Positions 28,611 to 38,079 are shown, counted from the first letter of the stretch. The stretch: 64,000 nt of DNA from Schaalia sp. ZJ405 (GCF_011038885.2 NZ_CP064952.1:1984001-2048000); one strand, 5' to 3'. Notes: generated from the letters alone by a model not told the origin. Numbers and translations are program-made.

Positions 28611-30179
28611 TCACAGGCTCCAGATCAGGGGGACAAGGAAAATTTTGATGATGATTGAAAAGGCGAAGAGCGTCGCATACGCCGCTTCGATGCGTTCGTC
28701 GACAACCCGAGCATCGGCTGCCTGAAGCACAGCCGGCTGGCCGAGGAAACCGGCAACACCTCCGGCGGTGCGCGGCGCAGACAATCCGATGAATTTTCCA
28801 GCAAAGGCCTGTGCGATACAGCAGATCGTCACGATGACCACCGCAAGAACCCCGGCTTTCCACCCGATGTCGGAAGTGAGGATGCCAGCCAGCTCGGGTC
28901 CGGCGTTCAACCCAAGGGCCGCGAGGAACAGCATGAGACCGATCTGTCGGATCGTCAGGTTTGCCGAGGCGGGAAGTGTCCACACGAGAGGGCCTGTCCG
29001 TCGCAGCGCCCCCAGAAGCATCCCGACAACCAGCGGGCCGGCGGCGGACCCCAGTTGGAAGGATTCCCCACCGGGCATCGGGAAGGGGACGGCCCCTAGG
29101 AGCATGCCCAAAACCATGCCGATTCCAAAGGCCATTGCGTCAACCTCAGCGACGCGGCGCTCGGAGTCTCCCAGCCAGTTTTGGATGTCCTCAAGTTCGT
29201 TCGTCGGCACGACCACAGCCAGATGATCCCCCAGCTGAACGGCAAGTTCATCACGGGCAAGAAGGTCGAGGTCTCCGCGTCGCACGCGAGTGATCACCGC
29301 ACCGAATTTCGAGGCGACGTTGAGTTCACTCACTGTGCGTCCCGCGACGTCGGGATTAGACACAAGGATTCGCTCGAAAGCCACATCGGATCGGTCGTCC
29401 TCGAGATGATGTTCAACAGCTTCACCGATGGTTGGTACCGCAACGTCAAGGTTTACTCGGTCGCCCACAAGCAGAACGAAGTCTCCGGTGTAGAGGTCTT
29501 CACCGGGGATCACCACGCGCGTGCGGTCATTGCGACGCAGGTAGGACATCCGGATGCGTTGCTCTTTCCACGCCGGTATGTTGCGGGTGTTGACGTCGCG
29601 GGTGACGCGCACAGTCACGGTGTCCAGTCCCTGACCGGCAAGCGAGGGCGTGTCTTTGGTTCCCACCCATGTCCGCGTGACCGTCATCGTGACAACAAGG
29701 ATTCCCACGATGACACCGATGGGGTATCCGAAGGCATAGCCAACAGCCGCGTTGGGGTCTGCGGTGACTCGGGTCGCGGCGTCGAGCGCGGGGGCGGCGG
29801 TCAAGGACCCCGTGAAAAGTCCCATTGTCAGACCCTTGGGAAGTTCCAAGAGGTGGCCTCCAACGATTGCCACGACGGCCCCAAGGATGCAGACCACTGC
29901 GCAGGACATCAGGAGATTGGTCTGTTTGCGCAGGTCAGCGAAGAATGTTGCCCCCGCTCCGATGCCAACGGTGTACACGAAGAACGCCAGACCGATCTGT
30001 TGAACGATCTCCATTCCGTTGCCGACTTGCGGATTCCATGCCGACACCGCGAGCCCAACGAATAGGGCTCCTGCGGCACCAAATCGCAGCGGACCACAGC
30101 GGATTGCCCCGAGGATCGCGCCGATCCCCACGACAAGGAATAGCGTCAGTAGTGGGTTGCCTGCGAGTACGGATGCCAT
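28611..30179 (-). CDS. AspT/YidE-type transporter with TrkA-C domains
   Basis: 522 residues of the aspartate:alanine exchanger family. Two blocks of five or so membrane helices (about 10-180 and 365-520) flank two cytoplasmic TrkA-C regions (about 190-350, with DTVTVRVTRDVNTRN, GDFVLLVGDRVNLD, FERILVSNPDVAGRTVSELN and LGDHLAVVVPTNELED). The repeat segments LTAAPALDAATRV and LGQPAVLQAADA are the family's duplicated signature. The substrate (dicarboxylate or amino acid exchange) is inferred. It is divergent from the DUF2510 gene. Confidence 0.9.
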   Translation of the reverse strand: MASVLAGNPLLTLFLVVGIGAILGAIRCGPLRFGAAGALFVGLAVSAWNPQVGNGMEIVQQIGLAFFVYTVGIGAGATFFADLRKQTNLLMSCAVVCILGAVVAIVGGHLLELPKGLTMGLFTGSLTAAPALDAATRVTADPNAAVGYAFGYPIGVIVGILVVTMTVTRTWVGTKDTPSLAGQGLDTVTVRVTRDVNTRNIPAWKEQRIRMSYLRRNDRTRVVIPGEDLYTGDFVLLVGDRVNLDVAVPTIGEAVEHHLEDDRSDVAFERILVSNPDVAGRTVSELNVASKFGAVITRVRRGDLDLLARDELAVQLGDHLAVVVPTNELEDIQNWLGDSERRVAEVDAMAFGIGMVLGMLLGAVPFPMPGGESFQLGSAAGPLVVGMLLGALRRTGPLVWTLPASANLTIRQIGLMLFLAALGLNAGPELAGILTSDIGWKAGVLAVVIVTICCIAQAFAGKFIGLSAPRTAGGVAGFLGQPAVLQAADARVVDERIEAAYATLFAFSIIIKIFLVPLIWSL

Positions 30180-30248
30180 GTACTCAGCCTATCGGCTCCT
30201 GAACTTTCGGTCGTCATGCATCCTGATTTCAGGCTAGTGTGAGGACTC

Positions 30249-30665
30249 GTGAGTACACCGGAACGGGGATGGTATCCAGACCCCGAAAATCCCCGGAAGA
30301 TACGCTGGTGGGATGGCGATTCCTGGACGACTCAGGTTGCGGATCTTCCCTCCAGCGCTTCAGCGACCTCGGTGGAGTCCTCATGGGATGGGGACGAGGA
30401 CGAGGCCGCGGCTTTCCTCACGCCCGGAGGCCACGGCGCGTCACCGGTGACTCATCAACGCAGGCGCTCGACCGCAAGCACTGTCATCTGGGTTTTCGCT
30501 GTTTTTTCCCTGGTTGTTGCAGCAGCACTGTGGGGACTGTCCCTCGTTCTTGACTCTCAGATCAGTCGCGCCGAATCTGAGGAAGAAGCGGCACAGTCAG
30601 CGCTCGAAGCCGCTCAGTCTGGACTTGATGCTGTGAAACAGCAGCTAGAAAAGGAACGCCAATGA
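30249..30665 (+). CDS. DUF2510 membrane protein with coiled coil
   Basis: 138 residues from a GTG start. Residues 6-32 are a DUF2510 motif (GWYPDPENPRKIRWWDGDSWT), a small tryptophan-rich module common in actinobacterial membrane proteins. Then comes SSWDGDEDEAAAF coded by a dispersed repeat copy (30394), one membrane helix (about 80-105, VIWVFAVFSLVVAAALWGL) and an alanine/glutamate coiled coil to the end. It overlaps the next gene by 4 bases (ATGA), so the two products are probably partners. Confidence 0.82.
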   Translation: MSTPERGWYPDPENPRKIRWWDGDSWTTQVADLPSSASATSVESSWDGDEDEAAAFLTPGGHGASPVTHQRRRSTASTVIWVFAVFSLVVAAALWGLSLVLDSQISRAESEEEAAQSALEAAQSGLDAVKQQLEKERQ

Positions 30666-31348
30666 GTCGTGCCTTAGGGAATCTGCTTTTGCGGGGATGT
30701 GGCGTGCTCGTCCTCGTCACCGGACTTGGTGCGAGCCTCGTGGGAGGTGCCCGCGTTGCCACGACCTACGCCACGCTCAACGAAGTCACCCAGCGCACAT
30801 CGCAGACCCAGGCGGAAGTGAGGTCACTGACGCAGGAAACAACGCAAGTCCGCGATGAGTTAGCTGACGTGTTAACAACGAAAGCGGCACATCGCTGGTG
30901 CTCGCAGATGACTCGGGAGAATCGCGAGAATCTCGCCGAATTATCTGATGCGTACGCCCGGGCTTCTGACCTTGCGCAGGACCGCACCCAGGAAACCTGT
31001 GCTGATTTAGTGGCTCTCGCACAAGCTGTGATCAAGGCTCCGCTGGAGTCACTGCTCACTCAGGAGATCACCTCATGTCGGCTAACCTCTGACGCAACTG
31101 CGACGATCACCGGGACGGTTTCGGTGCAGACCTCAGATGCGTTCTCACGGTTCACAGCGGTCGATATGTGGGTTGATGCGTTGGTCTTTGCCAGCAACGC
31201 CGACGATACCCCCATTGCGTCGACGACGGTTGAGGTGGATTCAGTTCCTCTCGATGGGACGCCCGTTGCGTGGGAGACACAGATTCCGATGAGCGTCCCC
31301 GAGGCTCGCTACTGTTCGACGAAGCTGTCGTCCTGGTGGCCGCACTAG
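30662..31348 (+). CDS. Uncharacterised membrane-anchored protein
   Basis: Not recognised. 228 residues. One N-terminal helix (LLLRGCGVLVLVTGLGASLV, about 7-26), a coiled coil (about 38-70, LNEVTQRTSQTQAEVRSLTQ), then an extracellular beta-rich domain with cysteines (RWCSQM, ETCADL, SCRLTSDATATITG, RYCSTK). The four cysteines could form two disulphides. A repeat copy (30709) codes VLVLV in the helix. Translation is coupled to the DUF2510 gene. The 115 bases after it contain a run of 8 C and no clear terminator. Confidence 0.75.
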   Translation: MSRALGNLLLRGCGVLVLVTGLGASLVGGARVATTYATLNEVTQRTSQTQAEVRSLTQETTQVRDELADVLTTKAAHRWCSQMTRENRENLAELSDAYARASDLAQDRTQETCADLVALAQAVIKAPLESLLTQEITSCRLTSDATATITGTVSVQTSDAFSRFTAVDMWVDALVFASNADDTPIASTTVEVDSVPLDGTPVAWETQIPMSVPEARYCSTKLSSWWPH

Positions 31349-31463
31349 ACATCCCCCCCCGTCACCCTCAGAGTCGAGGGCGAGCAGCCCCCCGATATTC
31401 CCCACCGGGTCCACTCGGCACAGTCAGTTCTTCGCCCCCTCAAATCCGCAACGAAAGGATGCT

Positions 31464-32435
31464 ATGACCCTCAAAGGCACGATCGGACACATTCAGCCCG
31501 CCGAGGGCGACGTTGACCGCATCGATGCGGCCCTTCGCCTCATCGTCAGCGATCCTCAAAAGGTGCTGGTCCCCGTTGAGCAGTCCTACCCTTCGGCATG
31601 TATTGACGGTCGCCCCATGATCGTGTCCCAGACGTCTGCTTCGGGGGACACCGTGACCAGTCGCGCCGCACTGCGCCCGCGCCTCGCCGGTGGGACGCTG
31701 TCAACGTGGATCGTCGACCTTTTACTCACGCGGGTTTTTCGCCCGTCATCCCTGGCATCCGCGCAGGATCTGACGCGCATCCCCGTGCAACGCGTGTCCC
31801 ATGATTTCGAGCAGTGGAGCCCCTCTTGGTTGTCCATGCTCTGCTCGTCGTTGCGCGAAGCTGGGCACGACGTTTCCTGTCACAGCGCCGACGCCAGCGC
31901 GGGCGATGACTCCGGTTGCGGCGCTCTCGATTCCCTGGCCTCGATCATCGCGATCATCGGGCAAGTTCCCGACGCCGTCGCAGAGCTCATGGCGGCCTGG
32001 GGGATCCCTCTGACGGATGTTCCCGAGCAGGTGTTCACCGCGTGTTCCTCAGTGTCGTTGACTCTTCCCACGGGTGCCGATCTTGCGGGAATCATTTCCG
32101 CCTACGCGTCCACACCGATTCCCGTTGCCGCTGGTCCGCACGCAGAAGTTGCCGTCATTGCGAACCGTATTCCTCGAACAACTGTGAATCCTCAAGCTCT
32201 CCATGAGGTTCTTGGCGGGCAGGCCTTCGTTGTCGACGTGTGGGCGGCCGACGCTATCGCCGATTTCTTCCTGACCGCTCATAGCGCGGATCTCCCGCAG
32301 GGGATGTCGACCGGGGATTCTCATCGGGCAACGCGCAAGGCCATCATCGCGACTGTGTGCGCTTTCAATGCCGCTGCGGTGCTTGCGCTGTCAGGACCCC
32401 GAATGTGTGTGGGGACTCTGAGTCCGCAGATGTGA
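31464..32435 (+). CDS. Uncharacterised protein with a CIDGRP motif
   Basis: Not recognised. 323 residues, ATG with GAAAGGA before it. Features: YPSACIDGRPM (about 42-52) followed by RPRLAGGTLSTWIVDLL, a cysteine pair in LCSSLREAGHDVSCHSAD, GPHAEVAVIANR, and a small hydrophobic end (AIIATVCAFNAAAVLAL). The conserved-looking C/D/R and H residues suggest a metal or active site, but I cannot name a family. No membrane helix or signal peptide at the N-terminus. The S4 gene starts 47 bases downstream. Confidence 0.7.
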   Translation: MTLKGTIGHIQPAEGDVDRIDAALRLIVSDPQKVLVPVEQSYPSACIDGRPMIVSQTSASGDTVTSRAALRPRLAGGTLSTWIVDLLLTRVFRPSSLASAQDLTRIPVQRVSHDFEQWSPSWLSMLCSSLREAGHDVSCHSADASAGDDSGCGALDSLASIIAIIGQVPDAVAELMAAWGIPLTDVPEQVFTACSSVSLTLPTGADLAGIISAYASTPIPVAAGPHAEVAVIANRIPRTTVNPQALHEVLGGQAFVVDVWAADAIADFFLTAHSADLPQGMSTGDSHRATRKAIIATVCAFNAAAVLALSGPRMCVGTLSPQM

Positions 32436-32482
32436 CTTCGCCCCCAAGGACGCGCAGTGGTCGAGTCAACTACGATCAGAGC

Positions 32483-32896
32483 ATGACCTCGGCTTCTCCC
32501 TCGCATCCTCTCCCAACGGGCGATTCCGTGCGTGTCGACACGTGGCTGTGGGCAACGCGGCAGCTGAAGTCTCGATCGCAGGCAACGTCGGCGGCGCGTG
32601 CCGGTCACGTCAAAGTCAACGGAGACACCGCAAAGGCCTCGCAGAAACTCCGCGTCGGTGACGAGGTACGGCTGCGGGTCGACGGTTTTGACAGGGTGTT
32701 GCGCGTCACGGGACTTCTCCTCAAACGCGTCGGAGCACCCCAGGCACGTGAATGCTACGAAGACCTCACTCCCGCTCGCTCGCGTCTGCCCTTCATTCCT
32801 GTGGCGACCCGAGAGCGCGGCACCGGTCGTCCCACGAAGAAAGAACGTCGCGAACTCGATCGCCTCCGTGGGCGCGATTCGCGGCAACGCAGCTAA
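32483..32896 (+). CDS. S4-domain RNA-binding protein (Hsp15/HslR-like)
   Basis: 137 residues from ATG 32483 (MTSASPSHPLPTGDSVRVDTW); the frame opens earlier but without support. Residues 16-75 are an S4 domain (VDTWLWATRQLKSRSQATSA, GHVKVNGDTAKAS, LRVGDEVRLRV), followed by the Hsp15-type basic tail GRPTKKERRELDRL. E. coli Hsp15 rescues stalled 50S subunits that carry nascent chains. The function here is inferred from the family. Confidence 0.88.
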   Translation: MTSASPSHPLPTGDSVRVDTWLWATRQLKSRSQATSAARAGHVKVNGDTAKASQKLRVGDEVRLRVDGFDRVLRVTGLLLKRVGAPQARECYEDLTPARSRLPFIPVATRERGTGRPTKKERRELDRLRGRDSRQRS

Positions 32897-32939
32897 GAAG
32901 AGGTCTCTGCTCACGATCCTCACGCCAGATTCACCGTTC

Positions 32940-32979
32940 CCATCTGCGCAGATGGTGAGTGGTGACGAGGACGAGGACG
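32940..32979. repeat. Palindrome plus double dispersed-repeat copy between convergent genes
   Basis: CCATCTGC/GCAGATGG (32940-32955, perfect 16-base palindrome) followed by GACGAGGACGAGGACGAGG, which holds two overlapping cores (32965-32973 and 32971-32979). It ends 4 bases before the permease stop. Confidence 0.7.
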
Positions 32980-32982
32980 AGG

Positions 32983-35739
32983 CTAGTCCACCCGGCGTTC
33001 GAGGGGCCGGCGACTGGGTGTCAGCACGATCGCAACGAGAGCGGAGAGCACCGGAATTCCCACGAGGAGCGTGGCAAGAATTGACCAGGGAACCACCGGA
33101 ATCATGTCACTGAGCTCGGGGATCAGCCCCGCCCTCGACACCGTGATCGTCGCGAAGAACCCGACGAATAGTCCCGAAACAACGGCCACGGGAATACAGT
33201 TCATCGCAAGAATGAGCCCTTGGAACACCGTCACCTGCTGACGTAACTCGGGGAAGGCCCCGATGACGTCAAGGGTTTCCAAGTGGGTTCTAATGTCCGA
33301 AGCCGCGAGGGTGACAACCAGGGCAATGGTTGATGCCGCTGCAATGATGGCAAGAATAGCCGCGAGATAGGGGACGAGGAATGACAGTGTCGTCGGAGAG
33401 ATCACCGTGACGTCCCCTCCCGGGGATCGGGCTTCAATCATCACCTCGAAAGAGCTGGCAGCAAAAGCACTCACCGGATTGCGCAGCTCAAGCAACTGTC
33501 CCAGAGGGCGTGCCGGAACGCGGAGTTTCGTTGCCGCCTCGGGGGACAGAACCACGACGTTGAGATGGGTGAATACCTGCGCTGGGAATGTCTCTTCCAT
33601 CAGGTGAATGGTCTTAGACTTTGCCTGAATGTCCGTGTGCGCGGTGCTCATCGACATTCCCCGCAGGTTCAGGGATCTCACGCGGGCTCGTCCGTCGCTG
33701 ATCAGGCCGTCTTCTGGGACCAATACACCACCGGAGCGAAGCATCTGGATCGCCTGGGCTTTTTGAGCGCCCCGAGCAATTCCCGAACGTTCCAGGTAGG
33801 TTCCGTCGTCAACGACGTACACCAGGTCGAGTTCGCGCATGGGCGAGGCCTTGGCCGACAGGCTCACCGGTGTTCCACCGTTCGGGGGGATCACTTCGAC
33901 AGCGTACGGTGGTCCGTCGATTCCAGATGTCCACGCCATCCCACGCAGCTCAGTCTGACTGTCAATCTGAGTGACTGCTTCGATTGAGCGGATTGTCCGT
34001 TCCTGCCGTGTCCGCATCCCTGCGACGGTGTCTGATTGGTCGATATCCGACACAAAGACCTCGCCCTGGTGGCCGAGGTGAGCGTCGGAGTTCCACACGG
34101 CGGAATTTGCCGAGTGACAGCCAATGAGCATCGCACATGCAAGGAACACCGTCGTCATCATGGAGGCCATCGCGGGGAAGGTTCGATGACCGTTGCGTAC
34201 TGCGTCGCGGATCGCGATGCGGAAGCCAACGGAGACACGACGCATGCGGAAGCGCCAGCGATTGAAAAGATATGGAATTGAGCCGATGAGACCGGCCTCG
34301 AAAAGGAGAAGCCCGAGAAGGAAGACCCACAGGTTTCCGCACCACGCGGCAATGAGGATAAGGATGATTGCGCCAGATAATGCGATCGGATACCACGCGT
34401 GTCGACGGACGAGACGCGATGGGAACCATGTCCTGCCTGACATGATGCGCGCGGCGTCAATGTGTGAAGCAGAACGCGCCGGACCCACGGATGCAGCCAG
34501 TGAGACTCCAAGCGGAGTCAGCAGAGCGTGGACAGCCGGTGTCCAGTCAATAACGAAGAGACCGACGTGAAGGACCGACGAAATGATGAGCCCTGCGACA
34601 ACGATGAGGAGGAGTGTTACCGCCGAGGCAATGAGTCCGATGAGTAGACCGTAGGTCAGCATCATCCACTGGCGGACCCGTCGGTCACCGCCGTTTGCCG
34701 AAATAATCGCCAGGGTCCGTGTCAAGGACCGCTGTTGAGCGGCGTGGAGGGGAGAGACCAGCATGAATAGTTCAAGGAACAGAAGTGCGAATCCCCCGAT
34801 TTTCAGGGTCCGCGACCACGAGAAGTATTCCGTCCCTCCCGTTGTTGCCTGTCCGAGGCCGTTGGACAGCTCCGAGCGCGGTGGCGGGTTTGTTAGCACA
34901 GCACGGGAGACCACAATGAAGCCGAGCTCATTGAGCGATCGAACGTTTTCCCAGGTGACCGGCGTTCGGCCTTTGACGTACCAGAGGGAGTAGTTTTCGG
35001 CTGCCACCGCCATCGGATCGAGATTGAAGGTGCCGGATCCGAAAGCAAGGATTCGTTCCCCGTCGACGATCTCAGCGATCTGTGCTCGAGTGAGCATACG
35101 TTTAGGCAGTCCCCCAGATTTCACCGTTGCAGACAGATGAATCCGATCTCCCGCGGACACGTTGAGTGCGGCGGCAACGTCCTGCGAAATAATCGCCTCT
35201 CCCGTTGACAGGGATTCCCGGCTCGCCGAAAAGTCGAGACCTGGGACGTTGAGATCCCCCAGCTGAGTTGCCGAGGGGAAAACGAAGGGGTTCTCCGCGT
35301 CTTCGGTTGTCGCTGTGACATGAGATATCACGTCGACTTCGCTGATCGAATTGCTGTGCGGTAGAACGTTGAGCAGGTCCGGCACCGTGAGGTCCACGGG
35401 GAGTCCATTGCGCTGGGACGGGTCAAAATGCATCGAGGAGCGATCCCCTTGTCGCTCCAGCGCAGCTTGGAGCGCCGGGTCGCGACTGAGGAGTTCCGAG
35501 GACACCCGAAGGACCGCGGCCTGTACGTCATTGGAACGGCCCAGCCATTGGGATGAAAGAAAAAGGGGCGAATTCATCGCATCCCAGACAGTGAGGGCAC
35601 CGAAGACGAGAGCGACTGGCACAGCGATGAGGAGGACGACCACGGCCGTGCGTTTCGGGTTCTTGCAGAGGTCGCGTCGGGCAATCCGCGCAACGGCGAC
35701 GTACCGTGAAAAACACGAACGATCACTGCTCATCCGCAT
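32983..35739 (-). CDS. FtsX/MacB-type ABC transporter permease
   Basis: 918 residues. Architecture: an N-terminal cytoplasmic segment, helix at about 30-52 (TAVVVLLIAVPVALVFGALTVW), a large outer domain, a central helix block (about 310-530), a second outer domain, and three C-terminal helices (about 800-905, including VPYLAAILAIIAAASTIALV). This is the FtsX-repeat layout of MacB/LolC-type exporters and antimicrobial-resistance permeases. With the ATPase and PadR genes upstream it forms a three-gene export cassette; substrate unknown, perhaps a peptide or lipid-targeting drug. Confidence 0.88.
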   Translation of the reverse strand: MRMSSDRSCFSRYVAVARIARRDLCKNPKRTAVVVLLIAVPVALVFGALTVWDAMNSPLFLSSQWLGRSNDVQAAVLRVSSELLSRDPALQAALERQGDRSSMHFDPSQRNGLPVDLTVPDLLNVLPHSNSISEVDVISHVTATTEDAENPFVFPSATQLGDLNVPGLDFSASRESLSTGEAIISQDVAAALNVSAGDRIHLSATVKSGGLPKRMLTRAQIAEIVDGERILAFGSGTFNLDPMAVAAENYSLWYVKGRTPVTWENVRSLNELGFIVVSRAVLTNPPPRSELSNGLGQATTGGTEYFSWSRTLKIGGFALLFLELFMLVSPLHAAQQRSLTRTLAIISANGGDRRVRQWMMLTYGLLIGLIASAVTLLLIVVAGLIISSVLHVGLFVIDWTPAVHALLTPLGVSLAASVGPARSASHIDAARIMSGRTWFPSRLVRRHAWYPIALSGAIILILIAAWCGNLWVFLLGLLLFEAGLIGSIPYLFNRWRFRMRRVSVGFRIAIRDAVRNGHRTFPAMASMMTTVFLACAMLIGCHSANSAVWNSDAHLGHQGEVFVSDIDQSDTVAGMRTRQERTIRSIEAVTQIDSQTELRGMAWTSGIDGPPYAVEVIPPNGGTPVSLSAKASPMRELDLVYVVDDGTYLERSGIARGAQKAQAIQMLRSGGVLVPEDGLISDGRARVRSLNLRGMSMSTAHTDIQAKSKTIHLMEETFPAQVFTHLNVVVLSPEAATKLRVPARPLGQLLELRNPVSAFAASSFEVMIEARSPGGDVTVISPTTLSFLVPYLAAILAIIAAASTIALVVTLAASDIRTHLETLDVIGAFPELRQQVTVFQGLILAMNCIPVAVVSGLFVGFFATITVSRAGLIPELSDMIPVVPWSILATLLVGIPVLSALVAIVLTPSRRPLERRVD

Positions 35740-35748
35740 CTCCAGCCC

Positions 35749-36498
35749 TTATTCGCCGTGGCGGAAGCGGCGATCCATTGACTCCAGACGCAGGTTCTCA
35801 AGAGAATCACTGCTTAAACGGTCAACGAAAAGCCCATCCCGCAGGAACACCGTTCTGTCTGCCCACGCCGCATAGCGCGCCTCGTGGGTCACGAGGATTC
35901 CGCCCGCACCACGGTCGATACGCTCACGAAGAAGCCGCATGATCTGCTCTGAGTTGCGTGAGTCTAAAGCGCCCGTGGGCTCATCGGCCAGAATGATCGC
36001 CCGATCACCGACGATCGCTCGGGCGATCGATATTCTCTGGCGTTGTCCGCCCGAAAGGCGATCAGGAAACTCGTGAGCGAGATCCCCAACCCCGACCTCG
36101 TCCAGCGCCGCGAGCGCTTCTTCCCGTGCGCGGCGTCCGGGCACACCGTTGAGCTGCAACGGTATCTCAACGTTTTCAACGGCGGATAGCGACGGAATGA
36201 GGTTGAACTCCTGAAACACATACCCGATCGTGGAACGTCGAAATGCTGCGCGACGCATCGCATCCATGTCGCTGATCTTGTGTCCGCAAATGAACACATC
36301 ACCCCAGCTGGGTTTTTCCAGTCCCCCAACGAGGTTGAGGAGAGTGGATTTTCCAGAACCTGACGGCCCCATGACAGCAACGAACTCTCCCGGAGCCACG
36401 GTGAGATTGATCCCCGTCAAAACGATATTCCGGGTGCGACCGTCCTCATACTCATGGCCAACATCAACGATGCGTACGAGATCCGGGGGAAGAGTCAT
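35749..36498 (-). CDS. LolD/MacB-type ABC transporter ATPase
   Basis: 249 residues with a complete nucleotide-binding domain: Walker A GPSGSGKST (44-52), Q-loop VFQEFNLIPSLSAVENV, signature LSGGQRQRISIARAI, Walker B IILADEPTGALDS and H-loop VTHEARYA. This is the MacB/LolD subclass that works with FtsX-type permeases. The permease gene starts 9 bases after its stop. Confidence 0.95.
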   Translation of the reverse strand: MTLPPDLVRIVDVGHEYEDGRTRNIVLTGINLTVAPGEFVAVMGPSGSGKSTLLNLVGGLEKPSWGDVFICGHKISDMDAMRRAAFRRSTIGYVFQEFNLIPSLSAVENVEIPLQLNGVPGRRAREEALAALDEVGVGDLAHEFPDRLSGGQRQRISIARAIVGDRAIILADEPTGALDSRNSEQIMRLLRERIDRGAGGILVTHEARYAAWADRTVFLRDGLFVDRLSSDSLENLRLESMDRRFRHGE

Positions 36499-37097
36499 CA
36501 GACACCTTGCGACTGCGCGATAACATCCTCAGACCAGGTCTGAGTCCGTCCCTTCGACAAAGCAAACGCCGCCCGACGTGCAGCTTCATTGACTGCACCG
36601 GATTCGATGTGGTCAAGCCAGTGAAGCTCAGCCTCGAGGTCGAAGATGTGGCGCTCAAGGATGAGCTGCCAGGCGAACTCACCCTCATCCGCACTGGCCT
36701 TGAGCCGAGTGACATCGCGCAGAGCCCCCAGCGTTGCACGACGCTGAGTCTGGATGAGACCGGCAACGTCCACAGTGGGGTCAGCTGCGGCGACAGCAAG
36801 CTTCATGACAAGCTCATCTCGCTCGGGCTGATCGCGTGACACCGGGGTGCACCACCATGTTTCCAGCAGCTCGCGCCCCGCATCCGTCAATTCGAACACC
36901 TCGGAGTCACGACCTGCGTTCGTCTCCGCATGTGACGTCACAAGGGAGTCACGTTCGAGTCGGTGCATCGTCTGATACACCTGACCGATGTTCAGGGGCC
37001 ACGCCCCACAGGTCTGTTCCTCGAACCTCTGCTTGAGTCGATACACACCCGCAGGCTGCTGGGCGACAAGTGCAAGGAGGGCGTTTCTCACTGACAT
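36498..37097 (-). CDS. PadR-family transcriptional regulator
   Basis: About 199 residues from ATG 37097 (MSVRNALLALVAQQ) with GGAG before it; ATG 37109 lacks one. The winged helix shows the PadR pattern: LLALVAQQPAGVYRLKQRFEEQ, then NIGQVYQTMHRLERDSLV and FELTDAGRELLETWW. The C-terminal half is helical, for dimerisation. It touches the ATPase start by one base (stop/start overlap) and probably represses its own export operon. Confidence 0.92.
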   Translation of the reverse strand: MSVRNALLALVAQQPAGVYRLKQRFEEQTCGAWPLNIGQVYQTMHRLERDSLVTSHAETNAGRDSEVFELTDAGRELLETWWCTPVSRDQPERDELVMKLAVAAADPTVDVAGLIQTQRRATLGALRDVTRLKASADEGEFAWQLILERHIFDLEAELHWLDHIESGAVNEAARRAAFALSKGRTQTWSEDVIAQSQGV

Positions 37098-37178
37098 TCG
37101 GTACTCCATTTCACGGTGACCATCGCATGCTTGCTGATCAGTTGCGGTACAAGAGTAATTATTTTATCGAATGAATGC

Positions 37179-37871
37179 TCAAGACTCTTGTTGAGAACGA
37201 CACGAAAATTCTTCAAGTTCTTGGAGAGCACGCATCCACGTTCCATAACGCTGTCGAACGCTCGCAAGCGACGGCACCTCCGCACGTCCGCGTTCCCGTT
37301 CACTTCCCGACCAACGTCCGTAGCCATTAAGCGTCACCGGTTCCTGCTGTCGTTGACAAAACTCTAAGAATTCCGCGAATGCCGACCGGAAACTCTCCGA
37401 GGTAAAGCGTCCGCTTCCTCGCTGACGACCAACCGGAGATACGGGGATGTCAAAGCGCCGCAGCGCATCTGCCCAGTTGCCATCACCGAGCCTCACCGCA
37501 ATAGTTCGACTCCTCGGAGGCCACACCAGTGCCCCTCTGTGAGATTCCACTCGCCAACGCGCGAGAATCTCCGCCCTCGCCGCATCAATTTTCCCTACCG
37601 ATACGCTCGGGCATTCTTTCACGGCCGCTGACTGACGTGCCCAGGCGATCAGTGCGAGGATGAGTGCGCGCTCGTCCTCGTCCACCCGGTTCTTTTCACA
37701 CAGCGGAAGGATTGCCTGCTCGTCCTCGTCCCGACGTTCCTGCGTGCGCGCCCAGCTGACGATCTCCTCGCGCTCGGCCGCGCTCGTCCTCGTCCATCCC
37801 ACAAGAAACCAGAATCCCAATTCGATTTGCTGATCCGTAAATGCCGGAACCCGCCCACTCGTTCGTGCCAT
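37179..37871 (-). CDS. Protein with homing-endonuclease-associated repeats, no nuclease domain
   Basis: 230 residues. The C-terminal part resembles two repeats of the type found next to HNH homing endonucleases: PRSRTIAVRLGDGNWADALRRF (about 123-144, split here) and VTLNGYGRW...PSLASVRQRYGTWMRALQEL (about 182-222). No HNH or other nuclease motif is present. The N-terminal half holds three copies of the dispersed repeat (37673, 37721, 37785), read in three ways as VDEDERA, RRDEDEQ and WTRTSAA. This is the densest cluster in the window. Function unknown; DNA binding is plausible. ATG start is at 37871. Confidence 0.6.
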   Translation of the reverse strand: MARTSGRVPAFTDQQIELGFWFLVGWTRTSAAEREEIVSWARTQERRDEDEQAILPLCEKNRVDEDERALILALIAWARQSAAVKECPSVSVGKIDAARAEILARWRVESHRGALVWPPRSRTIAVRLGDGNWADALRRFDIPVSPVGRQRGSGRFTSESFRSAFAEFLEFCQRQQEPVTLNGYGRWSGSERERGRAEVPSLASVRQRYGTWMRALQELEEFSCRSQQES

Positions 37872-38079
37872 AGTTTTACTCTACGCATGTACGCTCCTCG
37901 CCGCCGCACATTGGCGAGCCACTCTCATCCTCAATTCGGATTGACTCCCCATCCCCAGCGCTGCCCGCGACCCCAACGCCACCCGCGACCAGGCTAGGCC
38001 GGTGCTTCGCAGCTATCCTGAGACACAAGCCGCAGCCAGGAAACCCGCAGCCGCGTCAGCCGATCCCCCAAGGAGCCTC

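Noticed and set aside
37179..37871. Active homing endonuclease
   Set aside because: Only associated repeats are visible; no HNH, GIY-YIG or LAGLIDADG catalytic motif is present.
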